Source: Trichobilharzia regenti (lineage: Eukaryota; Platyhelminthes; Trematoda; Strigeidida; Schistosomatidae). From it: DNA of 64,000 nt. A program made the position numbers and the translations under genes. This document shows positions 10,957 through 22,113 of this stretch, piece after piece. Each line of letters begins with the position of its first letter. The stretch's first letter is position 1. The stretch is from assembly GCA_944472135.2 (NCBI GenBank), contig CALYDD020000313.1:434001-498000 (forward strand), written 5' to 3'. Below the pieces are notes generated by a model. That model was not told where the DNA came from and made no database searches. It was given only the letters and a program-made list of their open reading frames with translations.

Positions 10957-12085
10957 GAATAGCGTCCCAGGAGTGCGAACGCTCAAATGACGTTGAACGA
11001 TTGCTAGTCGTTGGTTGAGGAAACCTACCATTATTCTAGCCCGAAAATGAACCCTGTTCATCTGTTCCGATGCAAATTTCACCCAGATCACGTATTTCAA
11101 TACTGCCTAGATAATGGATTAATAGGACGTATCGGATATGTAATTGTGGTCATACTATGAACCTGCAGCCGTATACCCAGGTCATTGATGGATATATATT
11201 TAGATGTACACAGTTTAGGAAGCGAACTAGCGTTCGTACTGGTAAGTGACACTCTCAGTTAATTGTCTTTTAGGAACTTTCTTTGAAAAAATCGAAACTT
11301 TCGTTGACCAATATCCTGTTTCTGTGCCATTACTGGATTTTAAAGTCCGGGGTGAGGCCAAATGAGGCTCAAACAGATAATACGTTAACGTTTACTGTGC
11401 AATGGTTCCAGTTTTGTCGATATATAGCGTCGTGGAAAATGAATAGTGTTACTCAAGTGCTGGAAGGAGTCAGTGTTGTGTTTCATATCGACGCAACAGT
11501 GCTTATAAAGAAGAAGTACAATCGGGGACGTGCTAGGGCAAATAACGTTTGAGTTCTGGCAATTTACGACACCCAGATTCGGAAAGGATTCATCGAACTT
11601 ATTCCAGATAGGAGTGCTGATACACTCCTCCCTATTATTCAAAGGCTGGTGTTGCCAGGCCCTACCATTCACACTGATGGATGGGCAGGATATAATCGAT
11701 TATCGGATTTTGGATATATACATCATCGAGTCAACCATTCGGATAACTTTGTCGATCCCATAACTCGTACTCATGCTTAATTCAATCGAAAGTTTCTGGG
11801 GAAGACTAAAAAATAGAATCACAGCTTTAAACGCCTCTCAAAACCAAGTTAATTTTAGTCATCTGGATGAATATATGTATAGAAATTGGTTAAGTTTAAA
11901 CACTGAAACTCCTCAATATAGTTGGGAGACCTTTTTATCTCATATTAGACAAAAATACCCTGTAAAATGTTTTTTTTCATGCTTTTTTGTGTATATATGC
12001 GTAAAATTTTATGCAAAAATTCTCCTATTTTCTGATTGGTCGTCTAAAGGTCACTTGTGCGTTTGCATCCCTTAAGATGCTATTG
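10957..12085 (+). mobile_element. Merlin DNA transposon with broken transposase
   Basis: Frames across 11440-11960 carry the Merlin (IS1595-like DDE) transposase signature in order: IDATVLIKKKYNRGR, IHTDGWAGYNRLSDF, YIHHRVNHSDNFVDP and SIESFWGRLK. At least two frameshifts separate these blocks. Terminal inverted repeats are visible: GAATAGCGTC at about 10957 pairs with the inverted end at about 12075-12085, and both continue as a diverged GCGAACGC / GCAAACGC repeat. Merlin moves by cut and paste; this copy cannot encode an active enzyme. A shorter relative lies at 42530. Confidence 0.85.
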
Positions 12086-12332
12086 TAAAACTTTGCCCAA
12101 AGTTCTACGTAGAAATCTCAGTCAGTCAGTCAATGGCCTGTTAACTGTGCAGTTTATGGTAATATTATTTTGAAGCTAATTAGTACTTTATAAATTGTTT
12201 ACTTTTAGTGTAAACAATGGTTTCCATTGGAAACCGACCAGTTAATTCATTGAAACAAATGGGATTAGTGAACTCGATTGTTTTCTTTTTGTTTTGTTAT
12301 TTTTCTTGTTTGAAATAAATATATGTGTACAG

Positions 12333-12644
12333 GAAACACTTGAACGTTGTACAAAAGAAGCAGAATTCAAACCGATTTTATTTGCTCTATGTTATTTTCA
12401 TGCCGTGGTTACCGAACGTAGTAAATTTGGTTCACAAGGTTGGAATCGTACATATCCATTCAATGTTGGAGATTTGTGTATTTGTTTAGATGTGTTATAT
12501 AATTATTTAGAAGCAAATAATAAAGTACCATGGGAAGATTTGAGATATTTATTTGGTGAAATTATGTATGGTGGGCATATAACTGATGATTGGGATAGAC
12601 GATTATGTAGAACATTTTTACAAGAATATTTACAACCTGATTTA
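12333..12644 (+). CDS. Axonemal dynein heavy chain (gene 1), C-terminal exon 1
   Basis: The exon encodes 104 residues starting [20 protein letters not shown] and continuing through [12 protein letters not shown] and [19 protein letters not shown]. These are among the most conserved motifs of axonemal heavy chains, just after AAA6 in the AAA lid. Acceptor TGTACAG ends at 12332, donor GTAAGT starts at 12645, and both junctions are phase 0. It joins exon 4123-7217 seamlessly across a 5.1-kb intron filled by fold-back, PLE and Merlin elements. Confidence 0.95.
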
Positions 12645-12776
12645 GTAAGTTACAAAAAGATAATCGAAATTTTCAAGAGTTTGATTTGTTTTTTTAACGA
12701 GTGTGACCACGGGGTGATATCAATTACAGAATCAGTAAACTAGCGATCTCTTTCTCACGTTAGGTGGTTTAATAAG

Positions 12777-13315
12777 GTAAGTAATGTTGACGTTAGGCGT
12801 AGAGTGTTGGGCAAAGAGGGAAAATCAATCGACGAGGCTATAAAGTTACATAGATTGATGTGGCTAGGTCACGTGGTGCGCATGCCTAACCATCGCCTCC
12901 CCCGACGAGCATTACTAGCTGATATAAGTGCGGGTTTGAAAAGAGTAAGTGGTGGCCAAACAAAAACATGGCCTCATCAATCCATGAAATCATTGACAGT
13001 TGAACTGGAGTCGGGTAGGGAGATGCAGACTTCCGGGTTGAGGCCCCGGGACTCTAGGAATCAATGGCTGGAGACAATAGGTGATATGGCTCAAAGTCGC
13101 TGTCAATGGCGAAGATGTATTCAGTCTCTGTAATCTTTCATATTCCTTTCTACCATTACCCATTCTGTTTCACTCTTATACTTGTGAAACTATTAATTCT
13201 CTCCACTCATCTTGTCTACTTTTGTGTGCTATTTGGAACGTGGTAACTCGAAGTGCTGCACTTCGGTGCTAAGTTCTATGTTGAATCCAGACAGACAGAC
13301 AGACCAGTGAAAACA
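12777..13315 (+). mobile_element. LINE 3' end (RTE/CR1-like)
   Basis: The reading frame includes RLMWLGHVVRMPNHRLPRRA and ends MAQSRCQWRRCIQSL followed by a stop, the usual C-terminus of one schistosome LINE family, then a 3' non-coding stretch ending in a CAGA-unit repeat. A close relative lies at 24690-25062. It is 5'-truncated and begins 130 bases after the dynein donor. Confidence 0.75.
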
Positions 13316-13324
13316 GTGAGGGAT

Positions 13325-13595
13325 TAGTAGACAGCCAGCTGTTTCATCCTGGTTTGGAATCACCAGCACTACGCACCCGCTGACAGGGTTCGAACGCAGG
13401 ACCTTCCGGTTACAAGGGAAGCTAGTTCGTATACCATTCAGCTACTGGGACCCAATTCGGTGGCCTGCTCATGAATTCTAACTTCTACCAATTCGTGATT
13501 TAACGTGACCACCAACCAATATCATCGGTGGGAAATCCATCCTCACACTTGGCCGGTTGGACCTCACTAGTCACAATTTCTCACTAGGACTCCAG
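13325..13595 (-). mobile_element. Hammerhead-type SINE (family 2)
   Basis: A minus-strand copy with degenerate ribozyme-like segment (about 13335-13370), tRNA-like head (B box at about 13388-13396; the CCTTCCGGTTACAAGG arm) and family body, truncated inside the body. 13596-13875 holds nothing I recognise. Confidence 0.65.
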
Positions 13596-13875
13596 GAAAA
13601 AACTGTGGTTTCAGCAGAATTCTTCTTCGTGCTCCAAAATCATAAATTCATTAATTTCAGCAATATATTCACAGCAGTCAGTAAAGGCAAATTAGAATTA
13701 TATCAGAAAGTGGATTGCATGGTATGAGTACAAGAGGGAACAACAGTCCGTTAGTTTTGATTTTCATCTAGAATATGTGCAGTCAGAAAGAAGATGAGAT
13801 CGAGTGAAATGAAGCCAACAGAAGGCACAAGTTTTAAGGGTTGAATGTAGTCTCATTGGTGTGAGAGACAATATG

Positions 13876-14985
13876 AATATATATATATATATATATATGA
13901 GCAGATAAAAGGAACACCAATGGGATCACCCATATCAGGATTAATAGCTGAAGTCGTCATGCAAAATTAGAATTAATAGCTCTACCTACAATTAAACCGA
14001 AAATCTGGATACGTTACTTTGATGATACACTTGTAATAATTAAGAAAAATGATTTGGAATATACCTATAAACTCCTAAACAACATATCTGAAGACATCAA
14101 ATTCACAAGAGAAGAAGAATTACATAACAAAACCCTATTTATGGATGTCCTTATCAGGAGAAACAACACAGGAAATTTAGAAACACAAGTATATAGAAAA
14201 TCAACGCACACAGATCAAATACTCAACTATACTAGCAACAATCCAATTACTCACAAGAGAAACTGTGTGCAGACATTGTTTAGAAGAGTTCAAACACATT
14301 GTAGCACTCCAGAGTTGAAAAGAATGGAAGAAAAATACTTACAAGTGGTCTTCAAAAAGAATGGTTATCCACAAAATTTCATCAAAAAGTGTTTAAAATC
14401 GAATCACTATACCAACAATGAGCCATCATCAAAGAACAAAAGAAAATGCATCCTACCATACATGAAAAATATCTCTGAAATAACAGCTAGAATACTTAAA
14501 TCGTTTGATATAGATGCAGCATACAAGCCAGTCAAATCCCTTAATTCAATATTGTGCAAACCGAAAGATCCAACAGACAAAAGAGATAAAATTAATACCA
14601 TTTACAAAATAAATTCCGTGGATGAACTGTAACAGGCATTACATCGGCCAAAGTGGGCGTCTCCTTCGAATCAGAATCCAGGAACACAAATCAGCCGTGA
14701 AAAGACATGATATATGTTCTTTAGTATCAATGCATATAGACAATTATGGACATCAATTTGATTGGGATAATGTCGAAATCTTAGACAGAGGAAACATCAA
14801 AAATGCAGTCAGGGAATTCCTAGAAGCCTGGTACTCAAACGAATCAGCCAGAGATGAACAAACACGTTAATATATAGACCAAATATACCAACTAATAAAA
14901 AGTGTAAATCATGTGACCAGAAAGTTTACAATCCAAGTCAATAGAAAAATGATCAAAACATGTGTAGAGATGGTTACCGGGAGGC
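13876..14985 (+). pseudogene. PLE of a second family, RT plus GIY-YIG
   Basis: A TA microsatellite (13878-13898) is followed by KGTPMGSPISGLIAE, the catalytic box RYFDDT (about 14013), a long frame at 14030-14632 (thumb region with KNGYPQNFIKKCLKS) and, after a frameshift near 14625, the nuclease NRHYIGQSGRLLRIRIQEH. Box YFDD and nuclease wording differ from the YIDD PLEs here, so this is a separate lineage, shared with 57561-58677. It is 5'-truncated and disabled by one late frameshift and stops near the catalytic box. Sequence from 14986 to 15235 is presumably its 3' end. Confidence 0.8.
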
Positions 14986-15239
14986 GCAATTCTATCACTC
15001 ATGAAGAAATTTAAATTATTTCACTTTATGCTAAAAATTGCGCTGAAGGGGGATGTTGTCCAGAAGGGTTGACGATGAAAGCTCCGCAAGTAAACCAATG
15101 AGCTCAGAGAACAGTATCAATTGGGAGACAATACGCAGACCGACAAGTGGGATACTCCAGACGTAAGTTCAAGGGTGACAAATAACAGTAATAGTAAATG
15201 ATGAGTTTACAACGTTAGAATTTAGAAGTGATTTAATTC

Positions 15240-15365
15240 CAACCGAAAAATGTCTGAATGGTCTCGTAACCAGAAGGTCCTGAGTTCGATCCATGACTAT
15301 AGGGTCGTAAGTGAACAGCACTGAAGAGTCCAAAGGCAAGACAAAACAGCCTCCCAATGCTCTCC
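15240..15365 (+). mobile_element. Hammerhead-type SINE (family 2), degenerate
   Basis: A tRNA-like head (CTCGTAACCAGAAGGTCC, B box GTTCGATCC) is followed by a worn ribozyme-like stretch and GGTTTTCAGTGATC, matching the order in better copies. It is diverged and lacks the body and tail ends. From 15366 to 15949 I see only a short unassigned frame at 15640-15864. Confidence 0.5.
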
Positions 15366-15949
15366 CTGGTTTTCAGTGATCTATCTGACAAACATACATC
15401 ATTGAATTATTTCATTTCATTTTATCTCATTTTCTTATTGACCACACTCCCACACACAGACATTTTTCAGATGATAGCAGAAATTGAAAAGATCGTTGTA
15501 GAGAAGATAATTTTTGTTTCAACGATGTCATCAACTAGACTGTACGTTTGTATATATACATACATATGTGTAATAAAGCTGTTCAAAAGTTCCAGAAATA
15601 TCTCCCGTCAGTGAAGAACACAGGTGAATACATAACAAGATGAATGAATTCAGGACACTCAGCTCCAATTTGAAAGTCCCTCAAAGCTTTGTACAAAACC
15701 TCAACAAACTACTCAAAAGAAGTAACATCAAGGCATCTGAGCATAGCTTAGGTACTAGCTATCCAAAAATTCAAGTCAATGCTATGTGTATTCAGGAGAA
15801 ATACCTCCCCCTCACAACATTTGTCTTTACCTATGCAATCGTAAACGGTTATTTCCTTCAATGACGATTGTCTGACTAAATTTTCTGTCCATTTTCGTGA
15901 TTACCACCGTTTTAATCCCTGTCTGTAATCTTGTCATTTGTCATAACTT

Positions 15950-16569
15950 TGTAACAACAGAAGATAAGGGTCAGGCAACACATCATTTATTGAGGAAATT
16001 AACAGATATTTATATATTTTTATGTACATTATTATTCGTTATCATTATTATTAGTACAGAAACAGCGTCTTCTTTTTTTTCCTTCACGTTCCCCAGTGGA
16101 ACATAGGGCTCCAAGCTATTGGCTTGAAGTTTCTGTAGCAGTGTTTATTTTACAGGGTGGGGCTGCTAGCCTCATGCCCAACCTTTTCTCTTTGCCAGCA
16201 TTATTTCTGGCTTAGCAAGGTAATGGGGTGCGTCTGTGGCCGAGGATTGAACTCCGGACCATGTGCATGGTCAGCGAGCGTCCTAACCGCTATGCCACCG
16301 ACGTTATCATTATTATTAGTAGTAGTAGAGAAACAGTGTCTTCTAATTGGTTGTTTTCTCGCTGAAAGTTCTTCTATCATCTCTCTATGGCCATTTCCCT
16401 GAAGGCCAGACCATACATCTACGAATTGTATCCGCCCACGCAAGGTCTGCTGTGATTGGCTGTTGAGTTAGTCTTTGTTCTTGTTCTTCTCTCATGACCA
16501 AGATTTGGGACGTAAACATTGACGTAAATTGCTGTAAACCATTTTTGAGTAGCAGACAGCTCTCACCAA
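15950..16569 (-). mobile_element. LTR of a retrotransposon, split by a SINE
   Basis: The two flanks together match the LTRs at 34567-34912 and 36590-36926. On its own sense (minus) strand it has the U3 start, a TATA-like AT stretch and TTTATTGAGG reversed as the polyadenylation region. A SINE at 16074-16302 interrupts it. No coding region is attached, so it is probably a solo LTR. Confidence 0.7.
16074..16302 (-). mobile_element. tRNA-headed SINE (GCGTCGGTGGC head)
   Basis: A minus-strand copy: the poly-A tail appears as a T run at 16074, then the body, then the tRNA-like head with B box (ATTGAACTCC) and A box (CGCTATGCCACC reversed). It lies inside an LTR; a duplicated host sequence of about 36 bases flanks it (16038-16073 and 16303-16344). 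Confidence 0.75.
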
Positions 16570-16611
16570 AATTCGCCCGTCAACCGGAAATAAACTATAT
16601 ATATATATATA

Positions 16612-17545
16612 TATATATTACCTTGAAGGATTTTTCGAAAGGCACTGAATGTCCTGAATTTACCAGATGTTCTGTCACTGAACTGTATACACGCTTTTCG
16701 TTTCCTTTTACTAACCAGGTTGGGTAGTGTTCACGAGAGCGTTTTTCAAGTCGGTGCACGGTACGGCCAACGTACTCAGCTGCACAAGAGCGAGTAAACT
16801 GGTATATGCACGTTGAGGTGGCCCAATGCGACAGCTTGTCTTTCGCGTTCTGGCTGAACAGTTTCTTGCAGGAAAACGTCAGTCGTAGGCTCGCGGCGAA
16901 GTATGTTTTCCTCAGCGATTTGGAGAGGCGTTTGTTTCAATATCACCTCTGAATTCTAGATTAAGCAGAATTATTTTCTTTGGAACGGAATGGACTTGTT
17001 CGGAAGTCTTCTTACATTTGAGATTCTTGTCTATGAATCCTGGCGGGAAACCGTTTTCCATCAGGGTTTTTCGAAGGTTACGCAGTTCTTCTTCAACCAC
17101 TTCCTCGCTGCATATCTTCCGAATCCTCGTGGAAAGAGCGTATATCAGGTTCCTCTTTCTACTCAGGGGCACGAAGCTTTGAAAGTTGATGAATTGTCCA
17201 TTCCATGTAGGCTTTTTGTATATGTACCTTTTCAGAGAGTTGTCGGCGTTTCTTGTCAGATGGACGTCGAGGAAGTGGAACATTCCGTCGGATTCAATCT
17301 CAAGTGGAAAGTCGATATTTGGGTGGGCATTATTGAAGGTTTGAAGTAGTTCTTCTACATCACAGTTCTCATCACAAATAATGAAAGTATCATCGATGCA
17401 TCTTTTGTAGAGATGGAGGTCGTTGACAGTCGGTGATAAGGCGTTGTTCTTTAAGCTAGCCATAAAGCAATCGGCTAGGAGGGGTCCCAAGGGAGAACCC
17501 ATTGCTACTCCATCTACTTGCCTGTGTATATACAAATTACACTAG
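16612..17545 (-). pseudogene. PLE, RT catalytic half plus nuclease
   Basis: The long minus frame (17535-16912, 207 codons) begins QVDGVAMGSPLGPLLADCF and contains RCIDDTF, FLDVHLTRNADNS and a thumb region. After a frameshift near 16912 the nuclease follows (CIYQFTRSCAAEYVGRT, about 16830-16780). The catalytic box reads CIDD where relatives have YIDD. The element is cut off at an AT microsatellite (16598-16618). It lies back to back with the next PLE; 17546-17790 is likely terminal sequence. Two lesions make it inactive. Confidence 0.85.
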
Positions 17546-17799
17546 CTGTAATCAACGAATCATAATAGCTATATTCCCCTCCATCTAGGCTATATACTTA
17601 ATCCTGATTGGCTGTCACTTACAGCCTATATAGTCATGCCGCGAAGAGTACTAAATCCTGATTGGATGTTAATATAATTAGGCGTAGGCGAATAAAAAAA
17701 TCGGTCATTATCTGATGAATAATAATAGCATTGTGTGTAAACTATTGAAATATAATTATAATTTATTTAATAATAACTCAGTTAGTATTACTGAAAATT

Positions 17800-18655
17800 T
17801 TGAAACAAATTCAGTATCGTGGATACTGCAATGACCAGGAGAAACGATAGAACGATTAAGCGATCTATATTTCGTAAACAGACATGGTGTGGACAATATC
17901 TTCATTTCACTAGTTCTGTTCCTATCCAGTATAAACGTCGCTTAGGGAAATGTTTGTCTTCAAGGGCTCACAAAATATGCACGAGCGACACATTGATGGA
18001 TGAGCTTCGACATATACATTCAGTTTTATTAGGTAACGATCATCCAGAAAACTTTATCAGTTGTCACAGTAAGGATAGACCAAATTTTGAGAAGACAGCT
18101 ATTGTACCAAAGAAAGCTACATTTATTGACCTACCCACCATTTCAGGGTGATCAAATTATGCAGTTGACAGCCCAAAGACCTTGGTCAGTCATCAGGTTC
18201 ACATTCTACACAGTATCTCTTTCCCTCACATACCGAACATTTTCTATCTCTTTACCTACGATTAAAGGACGACATTCTGTGACCTCTACGTCGAACAACA
18301 TCTACAGGCTAAACCTACAGTTGCGGTGGCACCCATATACGTAGAACCAATAGAATGTTCGAATGTGGTCGTCAAAATGAACATGTTCCAAAGTGGTTAT
18401 TAAAACACACAAAAAAAACCCAGTACAATTAATCTGAATAGAAATCCATCAGCGTTATCCATTGCAAAGCAATTATTAATGCCAGATCACAAAATCAATA
18501 TTAATGACTGCTTCATAATTATTTCATTGCATAACTCTAATTCAAGGTTGGTTATTGAAGGTGATGGAAGCCCTTTGTGGATTATTCACATACATCTTAA
18601 ACTATGCATACAAAAAAGAACAATAGACTTCAGCCTTTGCCTACCATGGAATGAC
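17800..18655 (+). pseudogene. PLE fragment, RT thumb to C-terminus
   Basis: Frame 17819-18151 encodes a PLE thumb region (RSIFRKQTWCGQYLHF, PENFI). Decayed nuclease sequence follows, and the C-terminus is recognisable at 18590-18650 (LKLCIQKRTIDFSLCLPW). It is disrupted by stops and a deletion. Confidence 0.7.
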
Positions 18656-18659
18656 TACT

Positions 18660-18868
18660 TGACTTTTGTTTGCGTCCATTTTATGCCTGTTTCCTCATTT
18701 CCCGCTGTCTTTCGCATTATCCAATCTACTGCAATCAGGAAAATCATTGACGATAGTAAACATCCTTGCCTTACTCCCGTACTCACTTCGAAGGATTCCG
18801 TAAGTTTCCGGTTGTGGATTTTCTTGGTATGTAGCATTGTTGTATAACTGTTGGATGAGATGTATAAA
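18660..18868 (-). pseudogene. LINE reverse transcriptase fragment near a splice site
   Basis: The minus strand encodes NRKLTESFEVSTGVRQGCLL and DWIMRKTAGNEETGIKW, the same LINE family as 3131, with a deletion near 18835. It ends only about 24 bases before the dynein acceptor at 18890-18891, so the polypyrimidine tract is nearly all that remains of host intron there. Confidence 0.75.
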
Positions 18869-18891
18869 ATTCTACTTTCATCTAATTCTAG

Positions 18892-19383
18892 GTTGATGGT
18901 GATCTCTATCTATCGCCTGGATTTCTTGTCCCACCAAATTCAGACTATGCTGGTTATCATGCCTATATTGATAAGTATTTACCGCCTGAATCGCCTTACC
19001 TATACGGTTTACATCCAAATGCAGAGATTGAATTTTTAACGAAATCAGCTGAACGTGTATTCCGTGTTGTCCTTGAACTGCAACCACGTGACAGTGGAAC
19101 GGATGTCAGTGATGCACCAAGTCGTGAAGAAACATTGAATAGTCTTATAGAAGATTTACTAGATCGTCTATCGGATGGATTTCCTATGAATGAATTGTAT
19201 GCTAGACAAGCACCAGAGGAGCGTGGTCCATACACTGTAGTTGTATTACAAGAATGTGAACGAATGAATATTTTAATTAATGAAATCCGTCGATCACTTC
19301 GTGAATTACGTTTGGGTTTACGTGGAGAGTTGACAATCTCTGGTGCAATGGATTCACTGATGAATGCATTATTTTTAGATCAG
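18892..19383 (+). CDS. Axonemal dynein heavy chain (gene 1), C-terminal exon 2
   Basis: The exon encodes 164 residues: VDGDLYLSPGFLVPPNSDY, then YLPPESPYLYGLHPNAEIEF, LQECERMNILINEIRRSLRE and GELTISGAMDSLMNALF. These are hallmarks of the heavy-chain C-terminal domain. Acceptor ATTCTAG ends at 18891, donor GTAAGT starts at 19384, and both junctions are phase 0. Sequence 19384-19940 after it is AT-rich intron with nothing recognised. Confidence 0.95.
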
Positions 19384-19940
19384 GTAAGTGTTTAAAAAAT
19401 GAAGAAGAAAGAAAATTTTTGCAAATATATTTCTTTTTACTATACACATTCACAGCTAGCCACAAGGGGCAGTAAAACAGGATTTAATGAATCCTTGGAT
19501 AGTGAGTGATATTACAAGGCGATGATTATCTCAAAAATCTGGTGTGATATATCTGAGTGCAATATACATTTCGAACAACAATCTTATCCCTTCCACATTC
19601 ACTTGTCAATTCAGTTTACACGAGAAAAATAAAGGTCAATTAAAACACACAGAGTTACATTAACGATTTAAGAATAATCAGAAAAGATTTCATTGTGGGA
19701 AATATTCCTATATTATGAATTAAAAGTCAATCTGAACGAAGAATATTCTTTTCAATAATTTCTCCTCTTCAGATTCTTACAATTATAAAATATAATATTT
19801 GTGGTCGTTATAATAACGATAGCCAGTTATGTGGCGGATACACTTTTTAACGTAGAATAACAGATTAGTAGTTATTGGGTGTCAAAATAAATAGTCGTGT
19901 TTGTGTGACAAACGTGCTAGGCTGAAATCGATTACCAAAA

Positions 19941-20539
19941 TATTGTAAAACGGGAGACAATGGTGGTGATTAATCATAATAGAATTGTAGAGTGTGGGGT
20001 AGGAAAACGATTGACAAGTCAGTTCAAGGTTATAAAAGGTGTCAGGTGAATGAGTGGCTAGTACAAAGTGGTCTGAGTTAAACAGGAGATAGTAAGACTG
20101 CAATGAGAGGTTCATAGTGAGATAACGAATATGTGAAATGAAACAGGTGGAGGCATACATTGAGAAAAGAGATAATATCACTAATAATAGTAAGTCGAGA
20201 TAGTATAAATGGAAAATTCGACAGTATTGAGAGAATGTTTGCATAAAGGGCATAAATTATGACGAATAATAATAATAATAACTGTATTGACGTCGATGCT
20301 ATGTCCGTTATCGACCAAATGTGACATGATCTAGCTTTTTATGCAGTTAGTTTCCCCCTGTTGAACCTGTCATTGCAGTCTCACTTTCTCCTTCTGTTTG
20401 ATACATACCACTGTGTACTAGCCACTCATTTACCTGACACACTTTATAACCTTGAACTGACTAACTTGTGAATTTTCCTACCCCACATTCTACGAATCTA
20501 TTATTACTAATCATCACCAGTGTCTCCCATTTCACAATA
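19941..20539. mobile_element. Fold-back PLE remnant
   Basis: Two arms, about 19941-20118 and 20362-20539, pair in inverted orientation with moderate divergence and constant spacing. For instance, 20039-20065 pairs with 20415-20441. Between them the minus strand still encodes SHLVDNGHSIDVNTVI, the end region of a PLE nuclease. A short ATA repeat lies at 20266-20280. Confidence 0.65.
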
Positions 20540-20610
20540 GTCAGTTAGTTCTTTTTATATGCATGGTCAATGAGAACAGATGATTTAGATGAAATAATTT
20601 AATGATGTGT

Positions 20611-21095
20611 TTCAGGATTTCATCATGAGCTGACATTAGTTAGAGAACCATTGGAAAACCTGGGAGTACTGGACAGCTGTTTCGTGTTAGTTTGGGACTC
20701 TTCATCAGTACGCACCCACCACAGGAGGTTCGAACCCAGGACCTTCTGGTTACAAGGCGAGCTCGTATACAATCAAGCCACTGGGACCCGATCCAATGGT
20801 CCTTGAATTCTAACTTCTGCCAATTCACGACATAGCGTGACCGCTAGCCAATGTCTTCGGCGAGTATTTGTCCTCACACCGACCCGCTGCACCCTACTGG
20901 TCACGACTTCCCACTGGAACCCAGGTAACTACCTACCTGAATAAGGCCAGCCCAGTGGGTGCGTGCCGATGAAGAGTCCCACACTAGGAAGAAACGGTTG
21001 TCCAGTACTCCCAGGTTTTCCAATGGTTCTCTAACTAATGTCAGCTCATCATGAAATCCTGAATCCAATCAAATCCCTACAAACCAACACTTAAA
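20611..21095. mobile_element. Hammerhead-type SINE (family 2), head-to-head dimer with target duplication
   Basis: The direct repeat TTAATGATGTGT flanks the unit (20599-20610 and 21096-21107). The left part is a full minus copy: tail, ribozyme-like 20676-20711, tRNA head with B box at about 20727-20735, and body. The right part is a partial plus copy that enters at the ribozyme-like segment (about 20965-21005) and ends with the tail. One duplication around both halves means they inserted as one unit. Confidence 0.8.
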
Positions 21096-21189
21096 TTAAT
21101 GATGTGTGTATGTATATATACAATTAACAAAAGTACAGCATTCGGGAATGAATGTAATCAGTGTGTGTGAAACAAAATTTTTTTATTAC

Positions 21190-21370
21190 AACTTGATTCC
21201 ACACCGTATTTTTCTGTACAGGTATGGAATTTTCAGCATGTGACTTCGGTAGCCCAAAATCCTGCAGGCCGACTATAGATATCAGGTGTGCGTCGGCAAG
21301 TGGTCGAACCCCGGACCGTGTATATAATCGGCGAGACTCATAAACACTGTACCACCAATGCACTACAGAA
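21190..21370 (-). mobile_element. tRNA-headed SINE, alternative body
   Basis: Minus-strand tRNA-like head (GTCGAACCCCGGACC and CGGCGAGACTCATAAACAC) joined to a body shared with 25215-25395 (GTATTTTT, GTATGGAATTTTCAGC). The head resembles the SINE at 49526, but the body differs. Confidence 0.6.
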
Positions 21371-21454
21371 GAAAAGCCAACGAATGGCGTGGACTAGACA
21401 TTAGTTCAAGGTTGAAAATAACGACAATAATAATGTGTTTTAGTAGGGTTTTTT

Positions 21455-21590
21455 TCTAGTTTGATCAGTTGGAGGATTTCATCATGAGGCAGTACGCATC
21501 CACCACAGGTGTTCGAATTCAGGGCCTTCTGATTACAAGGCGAGTTAGCTTGTAGATCATTAGGCCACTGGGATCCGATCCAATATGCAA
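21455..21590 (-). mobile_element. Hammerhead-type SINE (family 2), tRNA-head fragment
   Basis: Reversed tail start, then a deletion of the ribozyme segment, then the tRNA-like head (GTTCGAATTC; CTTCTGATTACAAGGCGAG). It abuts the PLE palindrome. Confidence 0.55.
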
Positions 21591-22113
21591 TCTGTATTCA
21601 AGAAAAAACACACTCCAGCAAATATTTAGACTTCAGATCATCATATTTCATCAGTACAAAAGTAGGTATTAGTTGTATCAAGTCTTCTTCGATAAGCACA
21701 ATCCTGAATAGGAGGACAGAACTTGGGCACTGTGGTAGAGTATATATAATTCCATTGTGGATAAGATTTATTTATAAGTAAAAACACAGTTATTTTGTTC
21801 AGCGAAGAAATTTCTTTTCAACGACTTCATTTTCAAGCCAACTCTACAGTCGTATTTATATTACAGAAAAAGGTTATTAAGTGGCACTAAATAATTGCTC
21901 AGTCAATGTACGTATATATGTGATAAAAGTTATAAGGGGTAGAGTTGAAGTGGATAAATTACAAAAATATTAAAGATTGTTCTATAACAAAAATATCAAG
22001 TGTTGTCTAAAAATTATGAAAATTAGGAGTACGATTACGATAAGAATGAAGATGTGAAGTGAAGTGGAAAGAATTCAAGTGGTAAAATAAAATAAAAACT
22101 AGAAAGAACATTA

